Notes: a model not told the origin generated them from the letters alone. Shown: positions 7,858 through 15,253, numbered from the stretch's first letter. The stretch is DNA of 47,998 nucleotides from Vulcanisaeta sp. (GCA_022014875.1 JAKMAE010000001.1:1-47998), one strand, 5' to 3'. A program made the numbers and translations.

Positions 7858-7882
7858 TTATAAACTGCCAATCCGTGTTATC

Positions 7883-7959
7883 CCGGGTCTCCACTGTACG
7901 CCTAGCCACGCCAAATGCGGGCTTTGCCGATTACTCGAAAAACAACCGCAAAGACCCGG
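7883..7959. ncRNA. Candidate structured RNA or terminator region
   Basis: A 77 nt stretch between two minus-strand genes is closed by a perfect 8 bp complementarity: CCGGGTCT at 7883-7890 and AGACCCGG at 7952-7959. The minus strand can also form an inner hairpin (CUUUGC...GCAAAG extended by GGUU/AAUC with one bulged G). Length and 7-8 bp closing stem resemble a tRNA, but no T-loop or D-arm signature is present on either strand. It may be a novel small RNA, an H/ACA-like RNA, or the 3' structure of the HIT transcript. The strand is undecided. Confidence 0.25.
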
Positions 7960-7973
7960 ACGATGGGTATGGA

Positions 7974-7985
7974 GGCTTATAAGCC
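7974..7985. promoter_or_regulatory. Palindromic TATA-like sequence downstream of the HIT gene
   Basis: GGCTTATAAGCC is a perfect 12 nt palindrome immediately after the HIT gene stop. Read on the minus strand it looks like a TATA box whose expected start site falls at about 7955, near the end of the structured region. Confidence 0.3.
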
Positions 7986-7991
7986 GTGAGC

Positions 7992-8483
7992 TTATGAACG
8001 ACCCACGAGGCGGGTAACGACGTTTCTCAACTTCGCAGCAAGCTCCTCCGTGACCCTCTCAACGGCGCGCGGATCCGTGTCGCTGAAGGTCACGGCTGAG
8101 GGTTTTGGCAGGACATGTATGTGTATATGCTCCTCAATGCCTGCCCCAGCCACCCTGCCTATGTTTATACCGATGCTGAGGTCCTCATAGTCTATGCCGA
8201 AAACCTCAGTCAACGCCTTCGCAATCGCTATGAGCAATTCCGAGCACTCCCTCAACTCCTCCTCATCCAAGTCCGTCAGTGATGGTACGTGCTTATTAGG
8301 CACGACCATCACGTGCCCAATATTGTATGGGTACTTATTCATGACAATGAAGCAATTCTTACCCCTGTAGACCACCAACCCATCATCGCCGTGGAGGTAC
8401 ATACATAACACACACCCACTACTCCTCTTATTCGTGGTTGACTTTATGTACGACCAACGCCAGGGTGTGAAGACCACCTCCAC
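7992..8483 (-). CDS. HIT-family nucleotide hydrolase/phosphorylase
   Basis: Histidine-triad protein, about 163 aa. The catalytic triad EHIHIHVLPK is near residue 120, with NKYPYNIGHVMVVPNKH earlier as the nucleotide-binding strand. The N-terminus FTPWRWSYIKS followed by CVLC matches the WAPWRxxYI and zinc-type Cys of the Ap4A-phosphorylase/GalT-like branch rather than the short Hint proteins. Likely substrates are dinucleoside polyphosphates or AMP conjugates. GTG 8483 is chosen because the box at 8504-8513 is about 25 nt upstream; TTG 8492 is the longer alternative. Confidence 0.9.
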   Translation of the reverse strand: MEVVFTPWRWSYIKSTTNKRSSGCVLCMYLHGDDGLVVYRGKNCFIVMNKYPYNIGHVMVVPNKHVPSLTDLDEEELRECSELLIAIAKALTEVFGIDYEDLSIGINIGRVAGAGIEEHIHIHVLPKPSAVTFSDTDPRAVERVTEELAAKLRNVVTRLVGRS

Positions 8484-8503
8484 GATAATCAATACGCCGC
8501 TGG

Positions 8504-8513
8504 GATAAATAAA
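8504..8513 (-). promoter_or_regulatory. TATA box for the HIT gene
   Basis: On the minus strand TTTATTTATC, centred about 25 nt from GTG 8483. It favours this start over TTG 8492. Confidence 0.45.
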
Positions 8514-8566
8514 GCATTACCCATGGGATGGAGTGTTTTTATTACCCAGCATTGGGAGGTGGTTTA

Positions 8567-8839
8567 ATGGCCAGGGTAATATACGTTAGGAAGTTCGTAC
8601 CCATGACCGTGAGTGTGGGCCAGATAATGAGGAGCGTGGAGTTTGAGGTGGCTTTGAACCGGCTTGATGATGCCCTGAATAAGGCTTTGAATGAGCTTAA
8701 CGAGGCAGTGGGCGGCCATAGGGTTAAGCAGGTGGGGATTGCCGTAAATAACGTAAACCTGGGTAATGTAAGTGGAATTTTAATAATAGCCTACGCCCTT
8801 GTTGATGGGGATGACGAAACTCGTAAGGGCGGTGGTTAG
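8567..8839 (+). CDS. Conserved-looking small protein of unknown function
   Basis: A 90 aa protein beginning MARVIYVRKFVPMT. The middle is predicted helical (VALNRLDDALNKALNELNEAV), followed by two strands (KQVGIAVNNVNLG and GILIIAYALVDGD), an alpha-beta layout. It is not recognised. The start is supported by TTTTTATT 27 nt upstream and by a purine-rich GGGAGGTGG 5-13 nt before the ATG, which may act as a Shine-Dalgarno sequence. The 3' end overlaps the P-loop ATPase gene by about 35 nt, so the two are probably translated together and may act together. Confidence 0.75.
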   Translation: MARVIYVRKFVPMTVSVGQIMRSVEFEVALNRLDDALNKALNELNEAVGGHRVKQVGIAVNNVNLGNVSGILIIAYALVDGDDETRKGGG

Positions 8840-9884
8840 GGGGTTCAAGGGCCTGGGTAGTGGGTTGACCCTGGAGTTCAGGGGTAACACCTTGATTGTT
8901 GGGCGTAGCGGTTCAGGGAAGACGAGCCTGGCGGAGGCACTGGCGCTACTGATGCAGAGCAGGGGTGAGGAGTGGCTAGTCCTTGAGGGTAACCTACTAA
9001 TAATACACGAACCCACGGACATGGTTTATGGGTTAAACCCTAATGGCCAAGTCACGATAGGCGTTCACTACGAGGTCGACGATGATGGGGAGAGGCTTGG
9101 GCGTAGTATAGGGCTTGAGGTGGGTAAGGGCTCGGTTATTGGGTACCACTACAGCTATAGGCTTAGTGATTACTGGGTTAGGCAGGAGGTCTACTTAAAC
9201 GGTGAGGTGGTAGCCATCGTCGAGAAGGTCGGCAATGAGGGGTACATTAGGCACCCGGTGAATGCCAAGCTATGCGTCGCACCAACACACGTGCTTCATG
9301 AGGATGCATTCATGGCATGCGACGGTGATGCGCTGAGGAGGGCCTACGCACTCATGTTCATACTTAGGAACATGCTTAAGGGCAAGTTTTACTACCTAAG
9401 CGAGGCCAGGGTATGCTGGTGGAAGAGGGATTACGAAACAACCGTTGACCTCCCAATAAACTCTGTGGGCTCCGATGGGCAATACACGGTGCACCAACTC
9501 TCCATCATAGGCACGAGGCCCGAGTACGAGGGGGTCTACAGGGAATTGCTCGATTTAATAAAGAAGTTGGGTGTTGAGGATGTAAAGGCGGGTTTCACGG
9601 CCCCGAAGCGGGTTTCTGGGTACGTAAAGGTGAACGGTGTGTGGGTCCCCCTGTACCACGCAAGCCTTAAGTTACGGTCGCTGATTCCCGTGATCGTCCA
9701 ACTAGCACTCACACCGCCAGGATCGGTATTGATCATCGATGGCATAGACATTGGGTTAACGAGTGAGGAGCTTGACGACGTGATCTCCATAGTTAGTGAT
9801 GTGGCGAGGAGAATTGGTTACCAAGTAATCATGACGAGCAGGGTAGCGCCGGTTAATGCGAGTATCGACATCATTAGGATCTAG
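8805..9884 (+). CDS. P-loop ATPase of the RecF/AAA_21-like class with atypical Walker B
   Basis: About 359 aa. Walker A GRSGSGKTS sits at residues 33-41 after a short strand-turn (RAVVRGFKGLG), the usual start of RecF/SMC/OLD-like NTPases. No coiled coil interrupts the protein; the middle is beta-rich. Near the C-terminus ASLKLRSLIPVIVQLAL takes the place of the signature motif, and SVLIIDGIDIGLTSEEL is Walker B. The Asp is kept but the expected catalytic Glu is Gly, and Pro-Glu becomes Ile-Asp. The D-loop region leads to QVIMTSRVAPVNA, like the end of OLD/ABC proteins. Start is ATG 8805 or ATG 8811. It is co-transcribed with the preceding small gene. Role unknown. Confidence 0.7.
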   Translation: MGMTKLVRAVVRGFKGLGSGLTLEFRGNTLIVGRSGSGKTSLAEALALLMQSRGEEWLVLEGNLLIIHEPTDMVYGLNPNGQVTIGVHYEVDDDGERLGRSIGLEVGKGSVIGYHYSYRLSDYWVRQEVYLNGEVVAIVEKVGNEGYIRHPVNAKLCVAPTHVLHEDAFMACDGDALRRAYALMFILRNMLKGKFYYLSEARVCWWKRDYETTVDLPINSVGSDGQYTVHQLSIIGTRPEYEGVYRELLDLIKKLGVEDVKAGFTAPKRVSGYVKVNGVWVPLYHASLKLRSLIPVIVQLALTPPGSVLIIDGIDIGLTSEELDDVISIVSDVARRIGYQVIMTSRVAPVNASIDIIRI

Positions 9885-9903
9885 CGGGACCTTAAAGGGA
9901 CCC

Positions 9904-11088
9904 TCAACGCACGGTTTTTAACCAGTTATTGACGGGGACTAGGGGTGAGGTTACCGTGACCGTGGCCAACAGAAACCAGTAAATTGGCAGTAATACTAGG
10001 GCCTTGCCCATGCCTAGGCTTTCACGGATATAGTTCCTAGCTAGGTACAAAACCGCGATTTCCGATAAGGCAATCACCAATACTAATTGGTAAACAACCC
10101 CCATGGCGAATGCCCTAGTTATTATTGCGGCGTAAGTAATCGTTATGAAGCCCACGGCGGATACTATGAGCAGGGCAGGGGGTAGCGCAATCAGTATGTA
10201 CATGGTTATTACCCTAACGGCGTAACCAACATCTACCCTCTGCCTAAGTATTATCCATAAGTTCTGCACATAACCCCTATTCCACCTAATCCTCTGCCTT
10301 ATGAAACTCATTATGTTGAGCGGGGCTAGTTCATACACGTAGGAGTCCAACAACCCAACGCTATATCCCTGGCGGGCTAGTTCGAGTGATAGTAATGCAT
10401 CCTCAGCCACACTCTCGGGCATTGACTTAACAATGTCCCTCCTAATGAATAAGCCCTCGCCAGATAGCGGCGTTATTTTTAAGGTAGCCCTGAGAAACGG
10501 TATTATAGTGTTGTACCAAATCAGGGATTCCAGGTACATTAAGCCGCCCAACACGGTGTTCCTGAATCTATAAACCCTCGTACCAACCGCCGCGTAGCCC
10601 CGCTCCATCATTAACAACACCGCATTGAGAACCTGGTCTCCCGGGAATACGTCGTCAGCATCGTAAAAACCGACTATTGAACCACTGGCATACCTCAACG
10701 CGTTGTTTATAGCAATGGCCTTAAGCCTACGCCCCCCATTATCGTTAATGACCACCTTAATATTCAACGAATTAATAAACCTCTTTATAGCCTCCGCAGC
10801 TTCATTTAACGTGTATACATCATCCCTATCGACGACTACCAAAACCTCCATTAGGTTTCGTGGGTAATTCTGCGAGGCGAGACTATCAAGCGTCTTCTCT
10901 ATACTTTGTCTCCTCTCTTTGTAGACCGGTATTACTATTGAAACCTTAGGTAACTCACTAACCTGCGCATTCGTTAGTGATGGCCTTTCATAAACACGCA
11001 CCTTCCTGGATATTAAGTACTGAATCACCCATAATACCGTACCTATAAAAACGAGCAGCTCTATCAGGGTGATAAAATCAACCAACAT
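9904..11088 (-). CDS. Membrane glycosyltransferase family 2 (processive, cellulose-synthase-like)
   Basis: About 394 aa, anchored by an N-terminal TM helix and four C-terminal TM helices. The GT2 domain starts PKVSIVIPVYKERR; metal and sugar-nucleotide binding residues are in VVVDRDD and GFYDADD (DxD-like). The acceptor base motif is AEDALLS (TED equivalent) and the processive-enzyme motif QRIRWNRG (QxxRW). It probably polymerises or adds sugars to lipid or surface glycans at the cytoplasmic membrane face. ATG 11088 is chosen because TTTATTAAGT at 11111-11120 is 27 nt away; ATG 11103 would be only 12 nt from it. Confidence 0.88.
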   Translation of the reverse strand: MLVDFITLIELLVFIGTVLWVIQYLISRKVRVYERPSLTNAQVSELPKVSIVIPVYKERRQSIEKTLDSLASQNYPRNLMEVLVVVDRDDVYTLNEAAEAIKRFINSLNIKVVINDNGGRRLKAIAINNALRYASGSIVGFYDADDVFPGDQVLNAVLLMMERGYAAVGTRVYRFRNTVLGGLMYLESLIWYNTIIPFLRATLKITPLSGEGLFIRRDIVKSMPESVAEDALLSLELARQGYSVGLLDSYVYELAPLNIMSFIRQRIRWNRGYVQNLWIILRQRVDVGYAVRVITMYILIALPPALLIVSAVGFITITYAAIITRAFAMGVVYQLVLVIALSEIAVLYLARNYIRESLGMGKALVLLPIYWFLLATVTVTSPLVPVNNWLKTVR

Positions 11089-11110
11089 ACCATGTGCGCC
11101 CATGTTTAGG

Positions 11111-11120
11111 TTTATTAAGT
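11111..11120 (-). promoter_or_regulatory. TATA box for the glycosyltransferase gene
   Basis: On the minus strand ACTTAATAAA, centred about 27 nt upstream of ATG 11088. Confidence 0.45.
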
Positions 11121-11176
11121 ATTTTCACCACACCCTAACCTACAGGGTATTACCTGTAATCGTATAAAAATGAGGG

Positions 11177-11184
11177 TTTTAAAT
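11177..11184 (+). promoter_or_regulatory. TATA box for the orphan gene at 11209
   Basis: TTTTAAAT centred 28 nt upstream of ATG 11209. It lies inside the longer reading frame beginning at 11170 and argues for the shorter protein. Confidence 0.4.
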
Positions 11185-11208
11185 GGTCTAAAGCACGGAT
11201 TTGTAAGT

Positions 11209-12297
11209 ATGGACTTGAGCTTTAGGGTTATTCAGGACGGTAATGAGTACCAGGTCATCATTGAGAATGGCAAGTCGACGAACATAATAAAGGCAAAAAC
11301 CATCGATGAAGTAATAAACATACTAAGCGAGGAGGTGAGGAGGGCGGCGATTACCCACGATACCGCAGAGGCCCTTGAACCCAGTGGTTGCGTGTTGAGG
11401 GGTTGGTACATAAGGATCCCAATCACGAGGCTTCTCGACATATTGGCGTACCTGGTCAAGAACGAGCATGAGGACCCAATGAGGAAGTTAATGGAGTACC
11501 TCGATACACACGGACTAAGTAGGTCCAACTATAGGGTCATTATACCGACATTATCAGCACTAGGCCTGTGGAGGCAGGGCAGTTTAACGGAGGAGGCTAG
11601 GGAGTTGGGTAAGGCCGTCATTGAGGGTAGTAATGAATTACCCAACATACTCTATAGGATAGTGATTAGGAATTGCATGTTGAGGGAGGCCATTGAGAGG
11701 TTGGCTGATGGCGCCTCGATGGATGAGGTAATTAAGGCACTTGGTCTGACAAGGAGGGATGAGATTAACTACACGAGCAACTTACTAGAGCTCGTTATGA
11801 ACAGTGAAGGGTTTAAGTGCCTTAGGTACATAAGGAACATAAGGAATTACCTAAGGAACGGCAACTGCCTAAGCGATGTGGTAGAACCAATCAGGGGCTG
11901 CGCCATGGACCTGGTATTAACGGTGTTTAACTACCTAGTGAGTAATAGGGGCTTCCACATGGTTGGCCTGCTGAACGATGTCGATGTCACGGTGAACCTT
12001 AATTCAATAAGTACACAGGCCATTGGCGATTACGCACTTATACTACAGGGCAATAAGCCCGTGGGGGTCCTCGTCGGTGATTTAATAGTGACAGGTAGTA
12101 ACTACGCGCCTAGGGCTAGGGAGGTTGTGGATAGGCTCGAGCCCGTGAGCACCAAGTTAATGAAAAGTAATAACCTGACCTTCAGCATGATTGTTGTACC
12201 GATGATAATCAAGGGTGAGTGCCCCAGGTTGAAGGTTTACGTAATGGTGGGCAACAAGGTGGGTGATTGGGTCGCCCGGGTTTTCGACATACCCTAA
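11209..12297 (+). CDS. Hypothetical protein with possible winged-helix segment
   Basis: About 362 aa, not recognised. The N-terminal 40 residues form a small beta domain (SFRVIQDGNEYQVIIENG). Residues roughly 75-150 are helical and contain RVIIPTLSALGLW followed by GSLTEEARELGKAV, a pattern like a winged helix in which a growing number of small cellular proteins read 'level off to a new specificity'; I only note the helix-turn resemblance. A Cys-spaced helical middle (NCMLREAIERL, CLRYIRNIRNYLRNGNC) and a beta-rich C-terminus (GDYALILQGNKPVGVLVG) follow. No catalytic motif is visible. The gene stands alone between a divergent glycosyltransferase and a convergent GNAT gene. Confidence 0.7.
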   Translation: MDLSFRVIQDGNEYQVIIENGKSTNIIKAKTIDEVINILSEEVRRAAITHDTAEALEPSGCVLRGWYIRIPITRLLDILAYLVKNEHEDPMRKLMEYLDTHGLSRSNYRVIIPTLSALGLWRQGSLTEEARELGKAVIEGSNELPNILYRIVIRNCMLREAIERLADGASMDEVIKALGLTRRDEINYTSNLLELVMNSEGFKCLRYIRNIRNYLRNGNCLSDVVEPIRGCAMDLVLTVFNYLVSNRGFHMVGLLNDVDVTVNLNSISTQAIGDYALILQGNKPVGVLVGDLIVTGSNYAPRAREVVDRLEPVSTKLMKSNNLTFSMIVVPMIIKGECPRLKVYVMVGNKVGDWVARVFDIP

Positions 12298-12305
12298 ACT
12301 AGTGA

Positions 12306-12773
12306 CTACGTCTCCTTGGCGTAAACACTAATGAGGGGTCTAAAGCCCATTTTTGTGTAGAAGTTCACGGCTATTTGATTAAGGGTTGGGAACTCGGCGG
12401 TTATTAACTGCGCACCCCTCTCGCGAAGTATCGCTATAGCCCTCTCAAGTAATTGCTTGCCCAGGCCCTTGCGCCTATACTCCGGCATTACGTAGAAGTC
12501 CACTATGGCGCCCTCAATTGATGGTGAGTAGAAGAGGCGCTCCCTTATGTCTGCCTTAAGCACGCCGATTATTTTCCCATTATCCTCAGCGACAAGGACC
12601 AGGTGGTTCTTACTATCACGAATCGCGGAGAGTAGGTATTCCCTAGCACGCTCGGCGCAATCGCTCCTAGCACTAAACAATGGGTCGAACTCACCATTCA
12701 ACCTCTTCAGCCTAACCACAAGATCGACTAACCCCTCCACATCGCTTTCCCGAGCCTCCCTAATGGTGACCAT
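12306..12773 (-). CDS. GNAT family N-acetyltransferase
   Basis: About 155 aa with the GNAT core. The acetyl-CoA pyrophosphate-binding loop is RRKGLGKQLL in VMPEYRRKGLGK (about residues 101-112), preceded by the strand IEGAIVDFYVMP and followed by NFYTKMGFRP, the typical motif B ending. Substrate is unknown; it is not clearly the RimI/Ard1 orthologue. ATG 12773 is 27 nt from the shared promoter element; TTG/ATG options upstream would overlap that element. Confidence 0.87.
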   Translation of the reverse strand: MVTIREARESDVEGLVDLVVRLKRLNGEFDPLFSARSDCAERAREYLLSAIRDSKNHLVLVAEDNGKIIGVLKADIRERLFYSPSIEGAIVDFYVMPEYRRKGLGKQLLERAIAILRERGAQLITAEFPTLNQIAVNFYTKMGFRPLISVYAKET

Positions 12774-12793
12774 CAATACATGAATCACCGGCT

Positions 12794-12805
12794 AATTTTT
12801 AAATA
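12794..12805. promoter_or_regulatory. Single symmetric TATA element for rrp41 and the GNAT gene
   Basis: AATTTTTAAATA is nearly palindromic and sits midway between divergent starts 12773 and 12831 (about 27 and 30 nt). It is the only TATA-like sequence in the 57 bp gap, so both genes probably share it. Confidence 0.55.
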
Positions 12806-12830
12806 CTTCCCATGCCCAATACGGGGAGTA

Positions 12831-13565
12831 ATGGGTAAGCAACCCCCCGTGCCATTGCTGGTGAATGGTAGGAGGAGTGATGGTAGGTTACCCACGGAGC
12901 ATAGGCCGGTTAGGATGGAGGTTGGTGTGGTAAGCAATGCCGAGGGTAGCGCGTTGGTTGCCTATGGAAACACCGTAATACTGGCTGCGGTTTACGGACC
13001 CAGGGAAGTCCCGCAAAAGCACCTAGAGCTGCCCGACAAGGCAATATTGAGGGTGAGGTACCACATGGCGCCATTCAGTACGTCAGAGGGTAGGAAAAGC
13101 CCGACCCCGACCAGGAGGGAGATTGAGATATCCAAGGTCATAAGGACGGCGCTCGAGCCAGTGGTACTACTAGAGAGGTTCCCGAGGACCACGATTGACA
13201 TATACATAGAGGTCTTACAGGCGGATGGAAGCACCAGGGTAACAGGGATAACCGCCGCATCCCTGGCCCTGGCCGACGCCGGCATACCAATGAGGGACTT
13301 ACTGGTTGGTGTCTCGATAGGTAAGGTCTCGGGCACAATAGTCGTTGACCTAAACCAACTCGAGGATCAATACGGCGAGGGCGATATGCCTCTCGCGATA
13401 ATGTATAGCCGTGGATTAATAACGCTCATGCAGGCCGATGGCGAGTGGATGCCTAACGAGATTAACCAGGCCATAGACCTGGCGTTCAAGGTGGCCGAGA
13501 AGATATACAGGCTTGAGAAGGAAACCCTTAAGGGTAGGTACGTAGAGTCGGCAATAACGATTTAA
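12831..13565 (+). CDS. rrp41: Exosome catalytic subunit Rrp41
   Basis: Phosphorolytic 3'-5' exoribonuclease subunit of the archaeal exosome, about 244 aa, RNase PH fold. The N-terminus carries RSDGRLPTEHRPVRMEVGVV, then GSALVAYGNTVILAAVYGPRE. Phosphate/RNA-binding RxxxEx region (SPTPTRREIEISKVIRTALE) and the acidic catalytic loop DLNQLEDQYGEGDMPLAI (two conserved Asp) are present, so the subunit should be active. ATG 12831 gives the family N-terminus MGKQPPVPLL. It pairs with Rrp42 downstream to make the hexameric ring; Rrp4 is encoded at 3237. Confidence 0.97.
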   Translation: MGKQPPVPLLVNGRRSDGRLPTEHRPVRMEVGVVSNAEGSALVAYGNTVILAAVYGPREVPQKHLELPDKAILRVRYHMAPFSTSEGRKSPTPTRREIEISKVIRTALEPVVLLERFPRTTIDIYIEVLQADGSTRVTGITAASLALADAGIPMRDLLVGVSIGKVSGTIVVDLNQLEDQYGEGDMPLAIMYSRGLITLMQADGEWMPNEINQAIDLAFKVAEKIYRLEKETLKGRYVESAITI

Positions 13566-13580
13566 CCGTAAAAATAAATA

Positions 13581-13588
13581 ATTAAAAA
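13581..13588 (+). promoter_or_regulatory. TATA box for rrp42
   Basis: ATTAAAAA in the 44 nt rrp41-rrp42 gap, centred about 25 nt upstream of ATG 13610. rrp42 may have its own promoter besides read-through. Confidence 0.45.
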
Positions 13589-13609
13589 TCCCCGAACTCT
13601 GATAGGACG

Positions 13610-14461
13610 ATGCTTAGTGTAACGCAGGAGAGGAGTGTGATACCAAGGCTTAAGCAGGAAATTATGAGGAAAATGGTTGAGCAAGGCGTTAGGATCGATG
13701 GTAGGGGCTTGAATGATTATAGGAAGTTAATGATAAGGGTGAATGCGATAAAGACGGCGGATGGTAGCTCCATAGTGGCTCTCGGGAACACAAAGGTAAT
13801 AGCTGGCGTAAAGGTGGATGTTGGTAAGCCCTTCGAGGACACGCCAGACGAGGGCGCGCTAATCGTAAACCTGGAGATAGCCCCAACAGCATCCCCAGAC
13901 GTGGAGCCAGGACCGCCCGATGAGAATGCAATAGAGATTGCGAGGGTCGTCGATAGGGCAATAAGGCATAGCGGGTTTATAGACTTCAAGTCTTTATCCA
14001 TCGTCACGGGCAAACACGCCTGGTTCCTCTGGGTCGACATCTACGTAATAAACCATGATGGGAACCTCATCGATGCATCAACAATAGCTGCGGTGACCGC
14101 ATTAATGAACACAACACTGCCCAAGGTGGAGCTCGACCCAACGGGCAACATAATCAAAATTGACAGGAGCGTTAGGGCGCAGTTAACCACGAATCCCGAG
14201 AAATTACCATTGACGATAACCCACGTAAAGATGGGGAACGTATTACTTGTCGACCCCACACGCGAGGAGGAGGACCTATCGGATGGTATGTACGTTGTTG
14301 GCGTGGCTGGTGGTAATATCGTAGCGATACAGAAAGTCATCGGCGCATTTACTAGGGATGAGGTCAATTACGTAATCAACAACTCCGTCAATCAATACCT
14401 AAGGCTTAGGGATGCCGTGCTTAATGCCCTGAAGAACCCATCAACGGAACTAAGGCTGTGA
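13610..14461 (+). CDS. rrp42: Exosome non-catalytic ring subunit Rrp42
   Basis: RNase PH-fold structural partner of Rrp41, 283 aa. Characteristic segments are QGVRIDGRGLNDYRKL near the N-terminus, GSSIVALGNTKVIAGVKVD, and EGALIVNLEIAPTASPDVEPG. The acidic catalytic pair of Rrp41 is replaced (DPTREEEDLSDGMYVVG), as in other Rrp42 proteins. The N-terminal helical extension (VIPRLKQEIMRKMVEQ) is usual for archaeal Rrp42. It contributes to the RNA-binding face and stabilises the Rrp41 site. Confidence 0.97.
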   Translation: MLSVTQERSVIPRLKQEIMRKMVEQGVRIDGRGLNDYRKLMIRVNAIKTADGSSIVALGNTKVIAGVKVDVGKPFEDTPDEGALIVNLEIAPTASPDVEPGPPDENAIEIARVVDRAIRHSGFIDFKSLSIVTGKHAWFLWVDIYVINHDGNLIDASTIAAVTALMNTTLPKVELDPTGNIIKIDRSVRAQLTTNPEKLPLTITHVKMGNVLLVDPTREEEDLSDGMYVVGVAGGNIVAIQKVIGAFTRDEVNYVINNSVNQYLRLRDAVLNALKNPSTELRL

Positions 14462-14470
14462 GATCCGTAA

Positions 14471-14518
14471 TCAGCGGTCTCATCACGGAATCAGCGCTGC
14501 AGTACCCTCTTCACTGGG
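14471..14518 (-). ncRNA. Candidate C/D box small RNA
   Basis: On the minus strand the boxes occur in the canonical order: C GUGAAGA (14514-14508), a 13 nt guide-like stretch GGGUACUGCAGCG, D' CUGA (14494-14491), a 4 nt spacer UUCC, C' GUGAUGA (14486-14480), then CUGA (14474-14471). The C box differs from RUGAUGA at one position and the last CUGA follows C' after only 5 nt, so the second guide would be very short unless CGGA at 14467-14464 serves as D. A palindromic TATA at 14534-14541 is placed to start transcription near 14511. Target not identified. Confidence 0.4.
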
Positions 14519-14533
14519 CGGTCTTTTGTAAGG

Positions 14534-14541
14534 TTAATTAA
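14534..14541. promoter_or_regulatory. Palindromic TATA element (nuclease-like gene and candidate sRNA)
   Basis: TTAATTAA, a perfect palindrome, is centred 26 nt upstream of ATG 14564 on the plus strand and about 23-26 nt upstream of the candidate C/D sRNA on the minus strand. Confidence 0.4.
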
Positions 14542-14563
14542 TAGGGCTTGCGCATTGCATGTA

Positions 14564-15235
14564 ATGTCCAATGTAGGCGTTAGGTTTGAGGATTACGCCG
14601 CAGAGTTGCTGAGCAGGCTTGGTTATAAGGTCCTCGGCAGGCGCGTTAAGGTTGTCATAAACGGCGTGGAGGTTGGCGAGGTCGACATAGTGGCCGAAGA
14701 CCCTGGGGGCGTTAAGTACGCGGTTGAGGTTAAGTCGGGCAAGGTCGATGTAAACGCGATAAGGCAGGCCTACGTAAATGCGAAGGTCCTCAATGCAAAG
14801 CCGCTAATCATAGCTAGGGGTTTTAGCAATGACTCAAGTAGGGCCCTGGCCGATGAATTAGGCGTCTCCGTAATTAACCTAGAGGAGGCGGTTGTATTAA
14901 CGGTTGATGAGTTGAGGACCGTCGTTGAGAACGTGATTTACGAGGCAATTGGCGATTTAATAAACACGGTCTTTACCTTAGCCGTGAAATCATGTAATGA
15001 GGGGGTCAGGGAAATCATGGAGGCTGTACTTCAATGCAACGACTGGGGCTGCGTGTGCTCCAAACTAGGTGTTGCAGGTGATGATTGCGGGAACTTCATA
15101 AATAACGTAAGGAAGGAGCTAGGTCTTGGTAACCTATCACTGAGCAAGTTAAGGACCGCGGTTCGGCTATACAACCTAGTGTCCCTGTTATTGAACCGCT
15201 GCAATGGGCAGGTAAGGGAAACGCTTAATAAATGA
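14564..15235 (+). CDS. PD-(D/E)XK (RecB/Mrr-like) nuclease-fold protein
   Basis: About 223 aa. The N-terminal 100 residues have the restriction-endonuclease fold: GVRFEDYAAELLSRLGYKV, a catalytic-type VGEVDIVAED (Glu-x-Asp), and YAVEVKSGKVD (ExK), followed by ARQAY-like IRQAYVNAKVLNAKPLIIARGF, all typical of archaeal RecB-like Holliday/repair nucleases. The C-terminal half is helical with several Cys (CNDWGCVCSKLGVAGDDC), which might be structural. ATG 14564 fits the promoter; TTG 14555 is three codons longer. Known archaeal relatives are uncharacterised; a role in DNA repair is inferred only from the fold. Confidence 0.82.
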   Translation: MSNVGVRFEDYAAELLSRLGYKVLGRRVKVVINGVEVGEVDIVAEDPGGVKYAVEVKSGKVDVNAIRQAYVNAKVLNAKPLIIARGFSNDSSRALADELGVSVINLEEAVVLTVDELRTVVENVIYEAIGDLINTVFTLAVKSCNEGVREIMEAVLQCNDWGCVCSKLGVAGDDCGNFINNVRKELGLGNLSLSKLRTAVRLYNLVSLLLNRCNGQVRETLNK

Positions 15236-15253
15236 CCACGGCTTACCCAGTCA

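Noticed and set aside
7820-8017. Plus-strand open frame of 65 codons across the HIT/M14-like gap.
   Set aside because: It overlaps both real genes' ends, has no recognisable protein features, and the same DNA shows RNA-like stem complementarity; it is most likely chance.
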